Source: Thalassomonas sp. RHCl1 (lineage in GTDB: Bacteria > Pseudomonadota > Gammaproteobacteria > Enterobacterales > Alteromonadaceae). From it: a stretch of 64,000 nt of DNA. The stretch spans positions 279,482 to 343,481 of the forward strand of contig NZ_CANDNZ010000006.1 in assembly GCF_947387555.1 (NCBI RefSeq). The letters are read 5' to 3'. The notes beneath the pieces are model-generated. The model was not told where the DNA came from, did not search any database, and was given only the letters and a program-made list of their open reading frames with translations. The translations under genes were made by a program, and so were the position numbers. This document shows positions 54,744 to 63,714 of this stretch, one piece after another; the stretch's first letter is position 1; each line of letters begins with the position of its first letter.

Positions 54744-55747
54744 TGGCCAGGCAGCAAAAAGGGGTCGCGCTGATCACTGTGATGCTGGTTGTTGCCCTGG
54801 CATCGATACTGGCAACCCAGATGACCGCCCGTTTGCAATTGCAGATGCAGCGCACCACCAATGTTAACTTTAACCAGCAGGCCTATTGGTATGCCATGGC
54901 AGCCGAAGCCTATGGTAAAAGGGCAATCTTGCTGATCAATGAGGATGAGCCGGATGTCACCCATCTGGGCCAGGCCTGGGCGCAGGGAGAAGTCAGCTAT
55001 CCGGTGGATTTTGGCCAGATCACAGCCGAGGTGGTTGATTTACAGGCGTGTTTTAATTTAAATGCCTTAAGGGCTCCGGCGAGTTCGCAAAATGCCAATA
55101 ACAGCGGCAATGGCGGCAATAATAAATCGCCTGCCCATCAAGCCTTTGAAAAATTGATCACCGACCTGAATGTTGAAGGGGTCGGGCAATTTGAAGCAGA
55201 ATATATGGCGGATGCCTTAGCGGACTGGCTTGATGACAACAGCTCCATTGTCAGTGCCGGCGGCGCCGAAGATAATGATTATGCCGCCAAAGAGTTTCCC
55301 TATCTGCCGGCGAATAACTTACTTGGCAGTGTCAATGAGTTGCGTATTGTCGAGCACTTTACCGTGCCGGTGATCAATGCCCTTAAGGAGCATGTGTGTG
55401 TGATCCCGGGTGAGCCTACCCTGGCGCTGAATATTAATACCGTGGATGCCGAGAAGGCGGTGGTGTTGCAGGCGTTATTGGATATCCCGTTATCGGATGT
55501 TCAGCAGGCATTGTCTTCCCGCGATGAGGAAGGCTTTCAATCGGTAGACGATTTTTTTAATTTGCCTGAAATAAGCAAGGCGAAATTAGATGATGATAAG
55601 AAGAAGCAGTTTGTTGTCGACAGCGAATATTTTAAGCTAAGAACAACAACCAAGTTTAACAATAGTTATTTTGCACTGAATTCGATTATGAAAGTAGATA
55701 ATAATAATCAGGTACAGGTAATTAGCCGCACTATAGGACGTGATTGA
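54743..55747 (+). CDS. gspK: Minor pseudopilin GspK
   Basis: GspK caps the pseudopilus tip. The 334-residue length fits. The leader MARQQKG precedes VALITVMLVVALASILATQM, which lacks the usual Glu5, as is normal for GspK. EAYGKRAILLINEDEPDVTHLGQ and LQACFNLNALR are typical. A short Asn/Gly/Ser insertion (SSQNANNSGNGGNNKS) follows the latter. YMADALADWLDDNSS and the C-terminal helix-hairpin-helix region also match. Confidence 0.95.
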   Translation: MARQQKGVALITVMLVVALASILATQMTARLQLQMQRTTNVNFNQQAYWYAMAAEAYGKRAILLINEDEPDVTHLGQAWAQGEVSYPVDFGQITAEVVDLQACFNLNALRAPASSQNANNSGNGGNNKSPAHQAFEKLITDLNVEGVGQFEAEYMADALADWLDDNSSIVSAGGAEDNDYAAKEFPYLPANNLLGSVNELRIVEHFTVPVINALKEHVCVIPGEPTLALNINTVDAEKAVVLQALLDIPLSDVQQALSSRDEEGFQSVDDFFNLPEISKAKLDDDKKKQFVVDSEYFKLRTTTKFNNSYFALNSIMKVDNNNQVQVISRTIGRD

Positions 55748-57036
55748 TGGCTGAAACTTTATTTATTAGACTGCCCAGCCAGAGCCAGGAATGTATTCAT
55801 TGGTTGATCTGGTCCGGGGCTAACCGTGAAATTATTGCCAGCGGCGAATTGGACCATACCGGGCAACTGGGCGAACTGAGTGACAAGGCGGAAAACCGCC
55901 AGGTGACGGTTTTTGTACCCGGTTGTGACGTCTCATTGCGGCGCTTGAAAGTGCCGGGTAAATCCGGCCGTGCTGTCCGGCTTGCGGTTCCCTATATGCT
56001 CGAAGATGACCTGGCTCAGGATGTCGAGCAGCTATTCTTTGCCTACGGCAATATTAAAGAAGATGAGCAGGGGCATAACTGTTTTACCGCGGTAGTTGAT
56101 CGCGAGCAAATGCACTTATGGCAAAGCTGGCTGGCGGATGCCGGCATTAGTACCAAGCATATCATCCCGGATGTACTGGCAATGCCTTTATCCGAAAATG
56201 ATGATAGCTGGTCAGCCGTTGGTTTAGGGCAACAAACGCTAGTGCGCCAGGGCCAGTGGCAAGGGCTATGCCTGGATAACGGTATTTGGCCGCTGATGTG
56301 TGAAAAATGGCAGCAGGCAACGCAGACACCAAGTGAAAGCGATGATGGTGAAGTTTCAGATGAAGATCATGAAGCCCCCGATAGTGAAAACAGTTCGGCT
56401 GAGCTGGTTATTGATGCCTATTCGGCGCTTGAGGGGGACGATCAGCTTATTATCCGGGCACAGCCGGAAGAGCTGCCGCTAGCTCTGTTGGCACAACATG
56501 TAGACCCTTCTCTGGTAAACCTGTTACAGGGAGAATTCCAGCAGGTGCAGCCGAGATCTAAAGCCACCACCAGCTGGCTGTGGGCGGCAGGTATTGCCGT
56601 ATTTGCCCTGGTGATGAATGTCGGCATTAAAGGTGCGTCACTGATGCAGGTATCTAATCAGCAGGCAGCGGTTGAACAGCAGATAATCGACACTTATAAA
56701 AAAGCATTTCCTGCCACTAAAAGGGTGCGGGTAACCACGATCAAATCGCAGTTAAAGCAAAAGCTTAATGAATTGGGGCCGGGCAGTAGCAGCGGTGGTT
56801 TCCTGGAAATGCTGGCTAAAGTACAACCTGCTTTTGCCACTGTGCCCGGACTGAAACCGGCATCAATTAAATTTGACAGCAAACGCCAGGAATTACGCCT
56901 GCAGGCGCTTGCCAGTGATTATCAGCAGTTTGATAAATTTAAGAATGCGTTGGAAAAAGCCAGGTTAACGGTGAACCTCGGGGCGCAGAGCAACCAGGGT
57001 GAGCAGATTTCCGGCTCATTTAGTATTAAGGGATAA
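55747..57036 (+). CDS. gspL: Type II secretion system protein GspL
   Basis: GspL is a bitopic protein that anchors GspE. From the ATG at 55747, overlapping the gspK stop in TGATG, it has 429 residues. The N-terminal actin-like cytoplasmic domain has LRRLKVPGKSGRAVRLAVPYMLEDDLAQDVEQLFFAYG. A membrane helix is at about 273-295 (WLWAAGIAVFALVMNVGI), followed by a periplasmic ferredoxin-like domain. An acidic insertion (ESDDGEVSDEDHEAPDSENS) interrupts the cytoplasmic part around residue 205. Confidence 0.93.
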   Translation: MAETLFIRLPSQSQECIHWLIWSGANREIIASGELDHTGQLGELSDKAENRQVTVFVPGCDVSLRRLKVPGKSGRAVRLAVPYMLEDDLAQDVEQLFFAYGNIKEDEQGHNCFTAVVDREQMHLWQSWLADAGISTKHIIPDVLAMPLSENDDSWSAVGLGQQTLVRQGQWQGLCLDNGIWPLMCEKWQQATQTPSESDDGEVSDEDHEAPDSENSSAELVIDAYSALEGDDQLIIRAQPEELPLALLAQHVDPSLVNLLQGEFQQVQPRSKATTSWLWAAGIAVFALVMNVGIKGASLMQVSNQQAAVEQQIIDTYKKAFPATKRVRVTTIKSQLKQKLNELGPGSSSGGFLEMLAKVQPAFATVPGLKPASIKFDSKRQELRLQALASDYQQFDKFKNALEKARLTVNLGAQSNQGEQISGSFSIKG

Positions 57037-57038
57037 TC

Positions 57039-57506
57039 ATGAAGGCTAAATGGCAACAACTCAATGCTCGCGAGCAAAAGTCGATTATGGCGTTAAGCGC
57101 TGTGGTACTGGTGTTTCTTTTATATAGCCTGGTGTGGCAGCCGCTTAATGAAAACCTGGCGAAAACCCAGTCCAAGCTCAAACGTCAGCAAGAGCTGCTG
57201 GCCTGGGTCAGCGATAATACCGCCCGCTATCAGCAGGCCAGTAAAAACAAGCAATCATCCAGGGGCGGCAGCTTATCCAGCATAGTTAACCGTACCGCCA
57301 AACGTAACGGTATCGGCATTACCCGGATGCAACCCCAGGGCAATGATATTCAGATATGGATCGATGAAGTTTCTTTCAGCCAGCTGCTGCAGTGGTTGGA
57401 GCAACTGTCCAATAACGAAGGTTTAAATGTCAAATCCATAGATCTCAATAATGCCAAGCAACCCGGGGTTGTCGGTGTGAGACGCTTGCAGTTAGGAAGA
57501 GGTTAA
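57039..57506 (+). CDS. gspM: Type II secretion system protein GspM
   Basis: GspM is a small bitopic partner of GspL. The 155-residue protein has a short cytoplasmic part (WQQLNAREQKSIM), a membrane helix (about 18-36, ALSAVVLVFLLYSLVWQPL) and a ferredoxin-like periplasmic domain (LSSIVNRTAKRNGIGITRMQPQGN, VSFSQLLQWLEQL). It starts 3 bp after gspL and overlaps gspN by 1 base (TAATG). Confidence 0.93.
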   Translation: MKAKWQQLNAREQKSIMALSAVVLVFLLYSLVWQPLNENLAKTQSKLKRQQELLAWVSDNTARYQQASKNKQSSRGGSLSSIVNRTAKRNGIGITRMQPQGNDIQIWIDEVSFSQLLQWLEQLSNNEGLNVKSIDLNNAKQPGVVGVRRLQLGRG

Positions 57507-58249
57507 TGAAGCAGGGTACTGTTTACGCTGGCGTATTTGTTGGCGTTTATTTGATTTTCGTTATTGCCACCATACCGGCCAAATTAATTTTTAACTTTGT
57601 TTCTTTGCCTAAGGGGGTTGTTGTTGAAAACCTCTCTGGTACAGTATGGCAGGCGGAAATAAAGCGCCTGGCGACACAAGATGTTGAGCTCAACCGGGTC
57701 ACGGCCAGTTTGAGTCCCTGGTCCTTGCTGGTATTCGATCCTGCCGTCAGCTTAAGCTTTGGCGATGACTTATTGCCCGGCCCCCAGGGGGAAGTTCAAG
57801 TGAGTGGTTTACTGGGCAATCTGACCCTGTCGGATGCCGATATCCTGTTGTCGGCCAACGACATTTCCCGGCAGCTGGATTTACCTGTACCTGTCAATGC
57901 TTCCGGCGATGTCTCGGTGAAACTGGATACTTTAGTGTTCGATAAGCCGTTTTGCGCACAGGCGGCGGGACTGGTTTCCTGGCAAAAGGCGAAAGTGACG
58001 GCATTGGAGCAAAGTGTGACCTTGGGGCCGCTCAGTGCCGATATCAGTTGTGAACAAGGGGCACTGGCTTTTAATATCCAGCCGAAAAATGATTTAGGGC
58101 TGACCTTTTCCGCTTATTTGCGCCAGGGAGGCAAGTTCTCCGGGCAGGGCTATTTGCAACCCGGCGACAAGTTTCCCGAATCCCTTAAAGGGGCATTACC
58201 TTTCTTAGGAAAAAAGGACGCCCAGGGGCGATACCGCCTGGGTTTCTGA
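57506..58249 (+). CDS. gspN: Type II secretion system protein GspN
   Basis: GspN is an accessory inner-membrane protein found in part of T2SS operons. The 247-residue product has an N-terminal membrane helix (about 5-25) and a periplasmic beta-rich domain (LSGTVWQAEIKRL, ASLSPWSLLVFDPAVSLSFGD, ISCEQGALAFN). It closes the operon. A weak hairpin (CCCAGG/CCTGGG, 58221-58242) overlaps the stop. yrfG converges with a gap of 23 bp. Confidence 0.92.
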   Translation: MKQGTVYAGVFVGVYLIFVIATIPAKLIFNFVSLPKGVVVENLSGTVWQAEIKRLATQDVELNRVTASLSPWSLLVFDPAVSLSFGDDLLPGPQGEVQVSGLLGNLTLSDADILLSANDISRQLDLPVPVNASGDVSVKLDTLVFDKPFCAQAAGLVSWQKAKVTALEQSVTLGPLSADISCEQGALAFNIQPKNDLGLTFSAYLRQGGKFSGQGYLQPGDKFPESLKGALPFLGKKDAQGRYRLGF

Positions 58250-58272
58250 TCCCTCTTTTCATCCCGGCCGGT

Positions 58273-58950
58273 TTATTTGCTGACCGGGGTGTTTCTGATC
58301 TCCTCCAATAATACCCTGTAGTCGGTAATTGACTGATATTCCGTGATGTTACGCTCTGCCTGCTGGCTGTCCGGATTGGCAATGGCCAGCAGATGTTTGA
58401 TACCGTATTTTTTTGCCGAGTTGAGCACCGGCAGGCTGTCATCAACAAACAGGGTATTTTCCAGTGTAAACGGGTGTTTTTGTTGCAGCCTTTGCCATAA
58501 CAGCTGCGATTCTTTGGTGGCGCCGAATTCATGGGTGGAATATAGGCTGTCAAAGTATTGATCCAACTGGGTACGCTCGACTTTCAGTGACAAACTGTCC
58601 GGGTGGGCATTGGTCACCAGCACCACTTCACGGCCAGTTTCACGTAAGGCGTTAAGAAAGTCTACAGCATCTTCCCTCAGGCGAATTAAGTGCTGTATTT
58701 CCCGTTTCAATGTGGTGATCGGCAACTGGGTTTGTTCCTGCCAGTAATCCAGGCAGTACCAGGCGATGGTACCGGCAACCCGCTCATAATGGCTATGCAG
58801 TTTTTCCTGTGCCTGCTCGAAACTGATGTTGGCATATTCGCTGTAACGCTTGGGCAGATGTACCAGCCAGAACTGATTATCAAAATGTAAGTCCAGGATA
58901 GTGCCGTCCATATCGAGTAAAACGGTGGAGATTTCAGACCAGTTGAGCAT
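58273..58950 (-). CDS. yrfG: GMP/IMP nucleotidase YrfG (HAD superfamily)
   Basis: YrfG hydrolyses purine mononucleotides to nucleosides. The 225-residue HAD enzyme has motif I VLLDMDGTILDLHFDNQFW, motif II VVLVTNAHPD and motif III/IV near NTLFVDDSLPVLNSAKKYG. AGTIAWYCLDYW is typical of YrfG (E. coli 222 residues). In E. coli it lies between hslR and nudE; the T2SS operon has taken the place between hslR and yrfG here. Confidence 0.95.
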   Translation of the reverse strand: MLNWSEISTVLLDMDGTILDLHFDNQFWLVHLPKRYSEYANISFEQAQEKLHSHYERVAGTIAWYCLDYWQEQTQLPITTLKREIQHLIRLREDAVDFLNALRETGREVVLVTNAHPDSLSLKVERTQLDQYFDSLYSTHEFGATKESQLLWQRLQQKHPFTLENTLFVDDSLPVLNSAKKYGIKHLLAIANPDSQQAERNITEYQSITDYRVLLEEIRNTPVSK

Positions 58951-59271
58951 AAGGTATCGCTTTTTGTTTCTCTTAGATGTGGAGTCATGATAGCCAATTC
59001 GCGGCTTTTAGTTAAGTAGATTACCTGCCTGGTAAGAGATGTGCAGCTTGCTTGCCGGATAAGGGGTCGTGAAAATATTATCGCTTTTGCTTGAGGGGCG
59101 TAATTATCCCGGCCTGGTAGGTTGCATCCTGGCTTATGAATGTGTTTAATTATATTAAAGCGATAAATCACTGACTAATGCCTGCCTTGTGTAATCAAAG
59201 CGCGGGTATCTATTTAAGTTTATCGTCCCGTTAGCCGCTATTTATAACAAGAGATCAGGCCGCCGATAAAC

Positions 59272-59823
59272 ATGACAGCTAAGACCCAGTTACCTAAAAT
59301 CACCCGAAGGAAGCAAGTCGCCAAAAGTCGATTTTTTGCCATTGAACAAATCGACCTGACCTTTAGCAACGGGGTGCAACGGGAATATGAACGCATGCAG
59401 GGCTCGGGCCGTGGAGCGGTCATGATAGTGCCGCTGCAAGAGGACGGCTCTATTTTGCTGGTCAGGGAATATTGCGCCGGCACCCATAGTTATGAGCTGG
59501 GCTTTCCTAAAGGCTTGATTGATCCCGGGGAAACGGCACAAGTGGCGGCCAACCGGGAACTGCAGGAAGAAATCGGCTTTGGCGCCGAGATTTTACAGCC
59601 TATCCATCAGGTAGCCATGGCGCCGGCGTTTTTTAACGCCCGGATGGATATTTTTCTTGCCCGGGGCTTGTACCCCCAGTCACTTGAAGGGGATGAACCT
59701 GAACCGTTAGAAGTTGTCAGCTGGCAGCTGGATGATTTTCAGGCACTATTGACGGATCCAAATTTTACGGAAGCGCGCAGCATAGCTGCATTGTTGTTGG
59801 TGGTAAATCACTTGAGAGGCTAG
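59272..59823 (+). CDS. nudE: ADP compounds hydrolase NudE
   Basis: NudE is a Nudix hydrolase of ADP-ribose, Ap3A and NADH. The 183-residue protein has the Nudix box at residues 81-103 (GLIDPGETAQVAANRELQEE, then IG), giving G-x5-E-x7-REL-x2-E-x-G. ELGFPKGLIDPGE and HQVAMAPAFFNARMDIFLARGLYPQ match NudE closely. cysQ follows 2 bp after the stop, so the two are cotranscribed. Confidence 0.95.
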   Translation: MTAKTQLPKITRRKQVAKSRFFAIEQIDLTFSNGVQREYERMQGSGRGAVMIVPLQEDGSILLVREYCAGTHSYELGFPKGLIDPGETAQVAANRELQEEIGFGAEILQPIHQVAMAPAFFNARMDIFLARGLYPQSLEGDEPEPLEVVSWQLDDFQALLTDPNFTEARSIAALLLVVNHLRG

Positions 59824-59825
59824 AT

Positions 59826-60644
59826 ATGGGCGAAGACCGACTGTTGGATATCGCGCTGCAAAGCGCCAGGTTAGCCGGTGATGAGGTGATGAGTTATTAT
59901 CGCCAGGGTAATTTCGATACCGAAATAAAAGGCGATGAAAGCCCGGTAACCAGTGCCGATCTCGCCGCTAACCGGGTGTTGATGGACAGGTTAAAAACCC
60001 TGACTCCGGATATTCCCGTTATCTCGGAAGAACTTGATATCGAGGGGCTTGAACAGCGTAAGCACTGGTCGAAATACTGGTTACTCGACCCGATAGACGG
60101 CACCGGTGAATTTATTATCGGCAGTGGTGATTTTGCCGTGAACATTGCCTTAATTGAAGACGGTTGGCCCAGTATCGGGGTGATCCATGCACCGGATCAT
60201 TGCCTGACCTATTACGGACAAAAGAACCTCGGTGCCTTTAAAGATAATGACCAGGGTAGCCACCAGATCCGGGTTGCAGCCTATAAACCCGGGCAAGCAG
60301 TCAAGGTGGCCATCAGCCGCCGGCAAGAGCTCTCTTTGATGGCGCAATACCTTAACAAGGATTATGACTTTGAGTATGTTGCCTTGGGCAGCTGTTCGTT
60401 AAAAAATTGCCTGATTGCCGAAGGCGGCGCCGATTGTTATTTGCGTATTGGCCCTACCGGCGAGTGGGATACCGGCGCCAGTCAGTGTATTTTAGAGCAG
60501 GCGGGGGGGGCCATTTTAGACAGCGAGTTTAACCCCCTCAGCTATAACCGTAGGGACACGCTCATTAACCCGGACTTTATCAGTATGGGTAACGGTGACT
60601 TTCCCTGGAAACAAATCATACATCCCCATAAAACTGCACGTTAA
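59826..60644 (+). CDS. cysQ: 3'(2'),5'-bisphosphate nucleotidase CysQ
   Basis: CysQ removes the 3'-phosphate of PAP, a by-product of sulfate assimilation. The 272-residue enzyme of the inositol-monophosphatase superfamily has Glu68-Glu69 (VISEELDIEG), the metal site LLDPIDGTGEFI at 86-97 and a second site WDTGASQCILEQAGG. KGDESPVTSADLAAN is the N-terminal signature. E. coli CysQ has 246 residues; the longer C-terminus here (ISMGNGDFPW) is a normal variant. Confidence 0.94.
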   Translation: MGEDRLLDIALQSARLAGDEVMSYYRQGNFDTEIKGDESPVTSADLAANRVLMDRLKTLTPDIPVISEELDIEGLEQRKHWSKYWLLDPIDGTGEFIIGSGDFAVNIALIEDGWPSIGVIHAPDHCLTYYGQKNLGAFKDNDQGSHQIRVAAYKPGQAVKVAISRRQELSLMAQYLNKDYDFEYVALGSCSLKNCLIAEGGADCYLRIGPTGEWDTGASQCILEQAGGAILDSEFNPLSYNRRDTLINPDFISMGNGDFPWKQIIHPHKTAR

Positions 60645-60661
60645 AGCTTATTCCGCCCTAT

Positions 60662-60680
60662 CCCGGGCCTGGTGCCCGGG
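60662..60680 (+). terminator. Hairpin after cysQ
   Basis: CCCGGGC and GCCCGGG form a perfect 7-bp GC stem with a 5-nt loop, 17 bp after the cysQ stop, followed by TACTGTTTCT. It is likely a terminator, although the T run is broken. Confidence 0.6.
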
Positions 60681-60881
60681 TACTGTTTCTCGCCGATCAC
60701 TGGCTAACGCTATTATAGATAAAGATTATTTCTTGCAATCTGGTGATTTAGCGATGAGTTTTCGCTAGTTAATCTTTTGCGCTTGGTTATAATTGTTATG
60801 ATAACTTTTTGTGTCCAAAGAAAAATAAATTGACCCGAACCGGCGGCGTACAAACGGTGACGGGTTTAAAAGGAGAAATAC

Positions 60882-61466
60882 GTGCGTATATTATTATTAT
60901 CATTATTGGTGAGTTTAACGACCTTCCCGGCATTTAGCGCCTGGTTACTGGATAACCAGTTTTCAAAACTGAGTTTTGTGACCATAAAAAAAGGCGATAT
61001 TGCCGAAAATCATCATTTCGCCCGTCTGGCGGGGAAAGTCAATAAAGAAGGTAAGGTGGACTTTACCGTAGATCTGACCAGTGTCGATACTAAGATTGCC
61101 ATTCGTGATGACCGCATGAAACAGTTTTTGTTTAATACCGATAAATTCCCTAAAGCCAATTTTAAAGCCAAATTGGATATGCAGAAAATCGACAAGCTTG
61201 CCAGCGGCAAAACCCTGCTGATGCCGCTAACTGGCAGCATCAGTTTGCACGGGCAAAAGCAGGAAGTCAGCACCCAGGTATTGGTGGCCAAACTCACTAA
61301 GGATAAGTTTGTTGTCTCCAGTATGCAGCCGGTACTGATCAATGCCAAAAATTATGATCTGGTTGCCGGTGTTGCCAAGTTACGTGAGCTGGCGGGTTTG
61401 CCCAGTATCAGTAATGCCGTGCCGGTAAGTTTTGTTTTATCTTTTAACCAGGCCCATACCGGTTAG
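60882..61466 (+). CDS. Periplasmic YceI family protein
   Basis: YceI proteins are lipocalin-like beta-barrels that bind long isoprenoids such as polyprenol or ubiquinone in the periplasm. The 194-residue protein starts at a GTG with AGGAGA 6 nt upstream. It has a signal peptide (cleavage near AFSAW), then LDNQFSKLSFVTIKKGDIAENHHF, the core VDLTSVDTKIAIRDDRMKQFLF and FPKANFKAKLDM. The family hallmark (DxxSVDTxxxxRDxHL) is recognisable, with RDDRM in place of RDxHL. It is transcribed alone. Its biological role is not defined. Confidence 0.9.
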   Translation: MRILLLSLLVSLTTFPAFSAWLLDNQFSKLSFVTIKKGDIAENHHFARLAGKVNKEGKVDFTVDLTSVDTKIAIRDDRMKQFLFNTDKFPKANFKAKLDMQKIDKLASGKTLLMPLTGSISLHGQKQEVSTQVLVAKLTKDKFVVSSMQPVLINAKNYDLVAGVAKLRELAGLPSISNAVPVSFVLSFNQAHTG

Positions 61467-61486
61467 TTTTTCCGTTAGGAAAAAAC

Positions 61487-61519
61487 CAGGGAGCAGTTTA
61501 TCTGCTCCCTGTCTTTCTT
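61487..61519. terminator. Bidirectional terminator between the YceI gene and yheU
   Basis: CAGGGAGCAG and CTGCTCCCTG form a perfect 10-bp stem with a 5-nt loop. Forward transcripts are followed by TCTTTCTTG, and reverse transcripts by GGTTTTTTCC, so it can end both. Confidence 0.88.
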
Positions 61520-61537
61520 GTTTCAATTCCGTTTCAG

Positions 61538-61768
61538 TTACTCGTGCGTGTCGGCATTAAATTGATCTGCGGGCATGATGTTGACGCTTTCATAGAGTTC
61601 AGAATAAACCAGTAACGCGCTGCCGTCGGCAAGCTGCCGTTTAACTTGTGCTATTTTAGTCGATAAATCGATATCGGCGGCGCCGTATTCTGTGCCTTCC
61701 CTTAATACAAATTCTTCGATTACCGCGGCAAGTACCTCGGGGGAAAGTTTATCTGGCGGAATGATCAT
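61538..61768 (-). CDS. yheU: YheU family protein
   Basis: A 76-residue protein of the YheU (UPF0270) family, whose function is unknown. The signature [29 protein letters not shown] is nearly identical to the family start, followed by [21 protein letters not shown]. The start overlaps the yheT stop by 4 bp (ATGA), so the genes are coupled, as in E. coli. Confidence 0.94.
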   Translation of the reverse strand: MIIPPDKLSPEVLAAVIEEFVLREGTEYGAADIDLSTKIAQVKRQLADGSALLVYSELYESVNIMPADQFNADTHE

Positions 61769-62742
61769 GTTTTTAACTGCTCCTTAAGGTAGGCAGGCAC
61801 TCTGTGCTCTAGCCAAAATTTCGGTTTAAACGGGTTATTGCCGGCAATAAAGCCGACATGGCCGCCGCGGCGGCAAAGTTCAAAAACTGTGCTTGCCGAC
61901 AGCTTGAGTTGGGAGGTGATATGCCGGTGGCTTAGAAAGGGATCGTCCATGGCATGGATCACTAAACAGGGCTGGCGAATATCTGCCAACAGGTCCCGGC
62001 TGCTCATTTGCTGATAATAGTCTTCGGCATCAGCAAAGCCATTGATGGGGGCAGTTACCTGGTTGTCAAAGTCACGTATGGTGGCAATGTCGGTCAGGCT
62101 TTTGGTATCTAACCGGGTGAGTTGCCGCCGGGTGATTTTTTCACGGGTGCTGGCTTTGAGCATTTTCACCAGATATTGCTGGTAAATTTTAGAAAAGCCC
62201 CTGTTGATACGGTCGCTGCAACTGGAGAGGTGCAGCGGGGCGCAGATGATCACCGCCGCCTGATACGGATTGTCCGGGGTCAGGGCCAGATAGCGGGCTA
62301 AGACATTGCCCCCCAGTGAAAAACCTATCGCCGAAAGCGGACAATCGGGATAGCGTTGCCTGAGTAAATCGGATAAATAGCTGATATCCCGGGTATCGCC
62401 GGAATGATAAGAGCGGGCCTGGCGGTTGGGTTTACCGCTACAGCCGCGAAAATGCATTAACACTCCAATCCAGCCCCTTTGTTTGACGGCTTTGAGCATG
62501 CCTTGGGCATAATGGCTCTCGACCGAACCCTCCAAACCGTGCAGCAACACCACCAAGGGCCGGGTATTATCCGGCGGTGGAATTTCGGTCCAGGCAAGAT
62601 CGATGAAGTCGCCGTCAGGCAGTTCCAGTGTTTCCGTGATCGTCGCCAGCGTTTCTTTTCGGCGTAAATACTTGGCGACTATGGTTTGTAAGTGAGGGTT
62701 TGCTAACCACCAGGCGGCTTTAAACTGACTTTGATAAAACAT
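61765..62742 (-). CDS. yheT: YheT family alpha/beta hydrolase
   Basis: A 325-residue hydrolase of the YheT/AB-hydrolase type. It has [15 protein letters not shown] (oxyanion region), nucleophile Ser142 in [13 protein letters not shown], the acid in [12 protein letters not shown] and the His in [35 protein letters not shown] is a family signature. The substrate is unknown, probably an ester. It is cotranscribed with yheU and lies about 85 bp downstream of the flagellin-like gene. Confidence 0.94.
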   Translation of the reverse strand: MFYQSQFKAAWWLANPHLQTIVAKYLRRKETLATITETLELPDGDFIDLAWTEIPPPDNTRPLVVLLHGLEGSVESHYAQGMLKAVKQRGWIGVLMHFRGCSGKPNRQARSYHSGDTRDISYLSDLLRQRYPDCPLSAIGFSLGGNVLARYLALTPDNPYQAAVIICAPLHLSSCSDRINRGFSKIYQQYLVKMLKASTREKITRRQLTRLDTKSLTDIATIRDFDNQVTAPINGFADAEDYYQQMSSRDLLADIRQPCLVIHAMDDPFLSHRHITSQLKLSASTVFELCRRGGHVGFIAGNNPFKPKFWLEHRVPAYLKEQLKT

Positions 62743-62828
62743 AAAACCGGGTACGGCCTGTAATTGTTTACTGGACTGATATTGTAAGGCAAAGACGGTA
62801 AAAAGCCTAAATTAATGCCAGAAAAGCT

Positions 62829-63518
62829 TTATAGCAGCTGGTCAATCAGCAGCCCCTTACGGCTTTCCTCGTCGCGTTTATTTAATAATGCGATTTGAAA
62901 GCGGGTCTCCGCCTGGTCTCTCTCTCCCGTCACCCGGGCAAAGTCGGTGTCTTCTATTCGCGAGCGGCTGTCACTCAGGCTGACCCTGCTAATCTCATAC
63001 GTGGCCACCTGGCTCGCTAACGCATTACTTTCAGCTCCCAGGCTCGATGCCCTGTCGTTGATATCGGCCCGGGCCGTTTCTAATGCCGCCTGGGTGGTGG
63101 CGGGATCGCTGGCGTCGAGGCGCTGGATAAAATCATCTTCCCCCAGGGCTTCTCCGGCTATGACATTAATTTCTTGCGTGATCTGATCTAACTCACCCTG
63201 AATGGCATCTCCCTGATAGAGGGGGTTTCCGGATTGAATTGCCAGCACATTGGCCCGTTGCAGGCCGTCATTAATGGCGCTGAGTTGCGAATCCTGTACC
63301 TGGTTGATATTGACCTGATCCCTGGCATTGGTTGCCAGCTGTTCAAAGGCATTTATGCCGGAAGTAAGACGGTTGCTGATCTGCAGGCCTGCGGCGTCGT
63401 CGGCGGCGCTGTTGATACGTTTGCCGGAAGCGAGTTGTTCCTGAGCCTGTTCACGCTCTTTATTGATACGTTCAATAAAGCTGAGGTTGGCTGAGCTTTG
63501 CTTGATGGAAAAATCCAT
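62829..63518 (-). CDS. Very short flagellin-like protein
   Basis: A 229-residue protein with the two conserved ends of flagellin and hardly any variable core. The N-terminal D0/D1 helices include QAQEQLASGKRINSAADDAAGLQISNRL and NINQVQDSQLSAINDGLQRANVLAIQSGN. The C-terminal part has SLSDSRSRIEDTDFARVTGERDQAETRFQIALLNKRDEESRKG and ends LLIDQLL, unlike the usual QANQxPQxxLSLL ending. It is isolated from any flagellar cluster and lies beside yheT. AGAGGG lies 8 nt before the ATG. It may be a minor filament protein, a specialised flagellin or a derivative with another role. Confidence 0.82.
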   Translation of the reverse strand: MDFSIKQSSANLSFIERINKEREQAQEQLASGKRINSAADDAAGLQISNRLTSGINAFEQLATNARDQVNINQVQDSQLSAINDGLQRANVLAIQSGNPLYQGDAIQGELDQITQEINVIAGEALGEDDFIQRLDASDPATTQAALETARADINDRASSLGAESNALASQVATYEISRVSLSDSRSRIEDTDFARVTGERDQAETRFQIALLNKRDEESRKGLLIDQLL

Positions 63519-63557
63519 AATAAGGCCCTCTATTGACTATATGCGGGAGTCCTTATT
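63519..63557. repeat. Inverted repeat in the flagellin-like gene leader
   Basis: AATAAGG (63519-63525) and CCTTATT (63551-63557) form a 7-bp stem whose loop includes the AGAGGG ribosome-binding site of the reverse-strand gene. It could restrict translation initiation, though a 7-bp stem may be chance. Confidence 0.3.
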
Positions 63558-63714
63558 GGAAATTATACCACAGGCAAGCCAGAGTCTGCTTGTTTTTTGA
63601 ACAGGGTTAACTCAGGTTCAATGGGAAAAATGTCAGATGTTAAATAGCGAAAAGCACAGCAGACAGCAAAGCAAGATAATCCGCAGTATAACAGGTGCTG
63701 GTTTTCCCTGGCTG

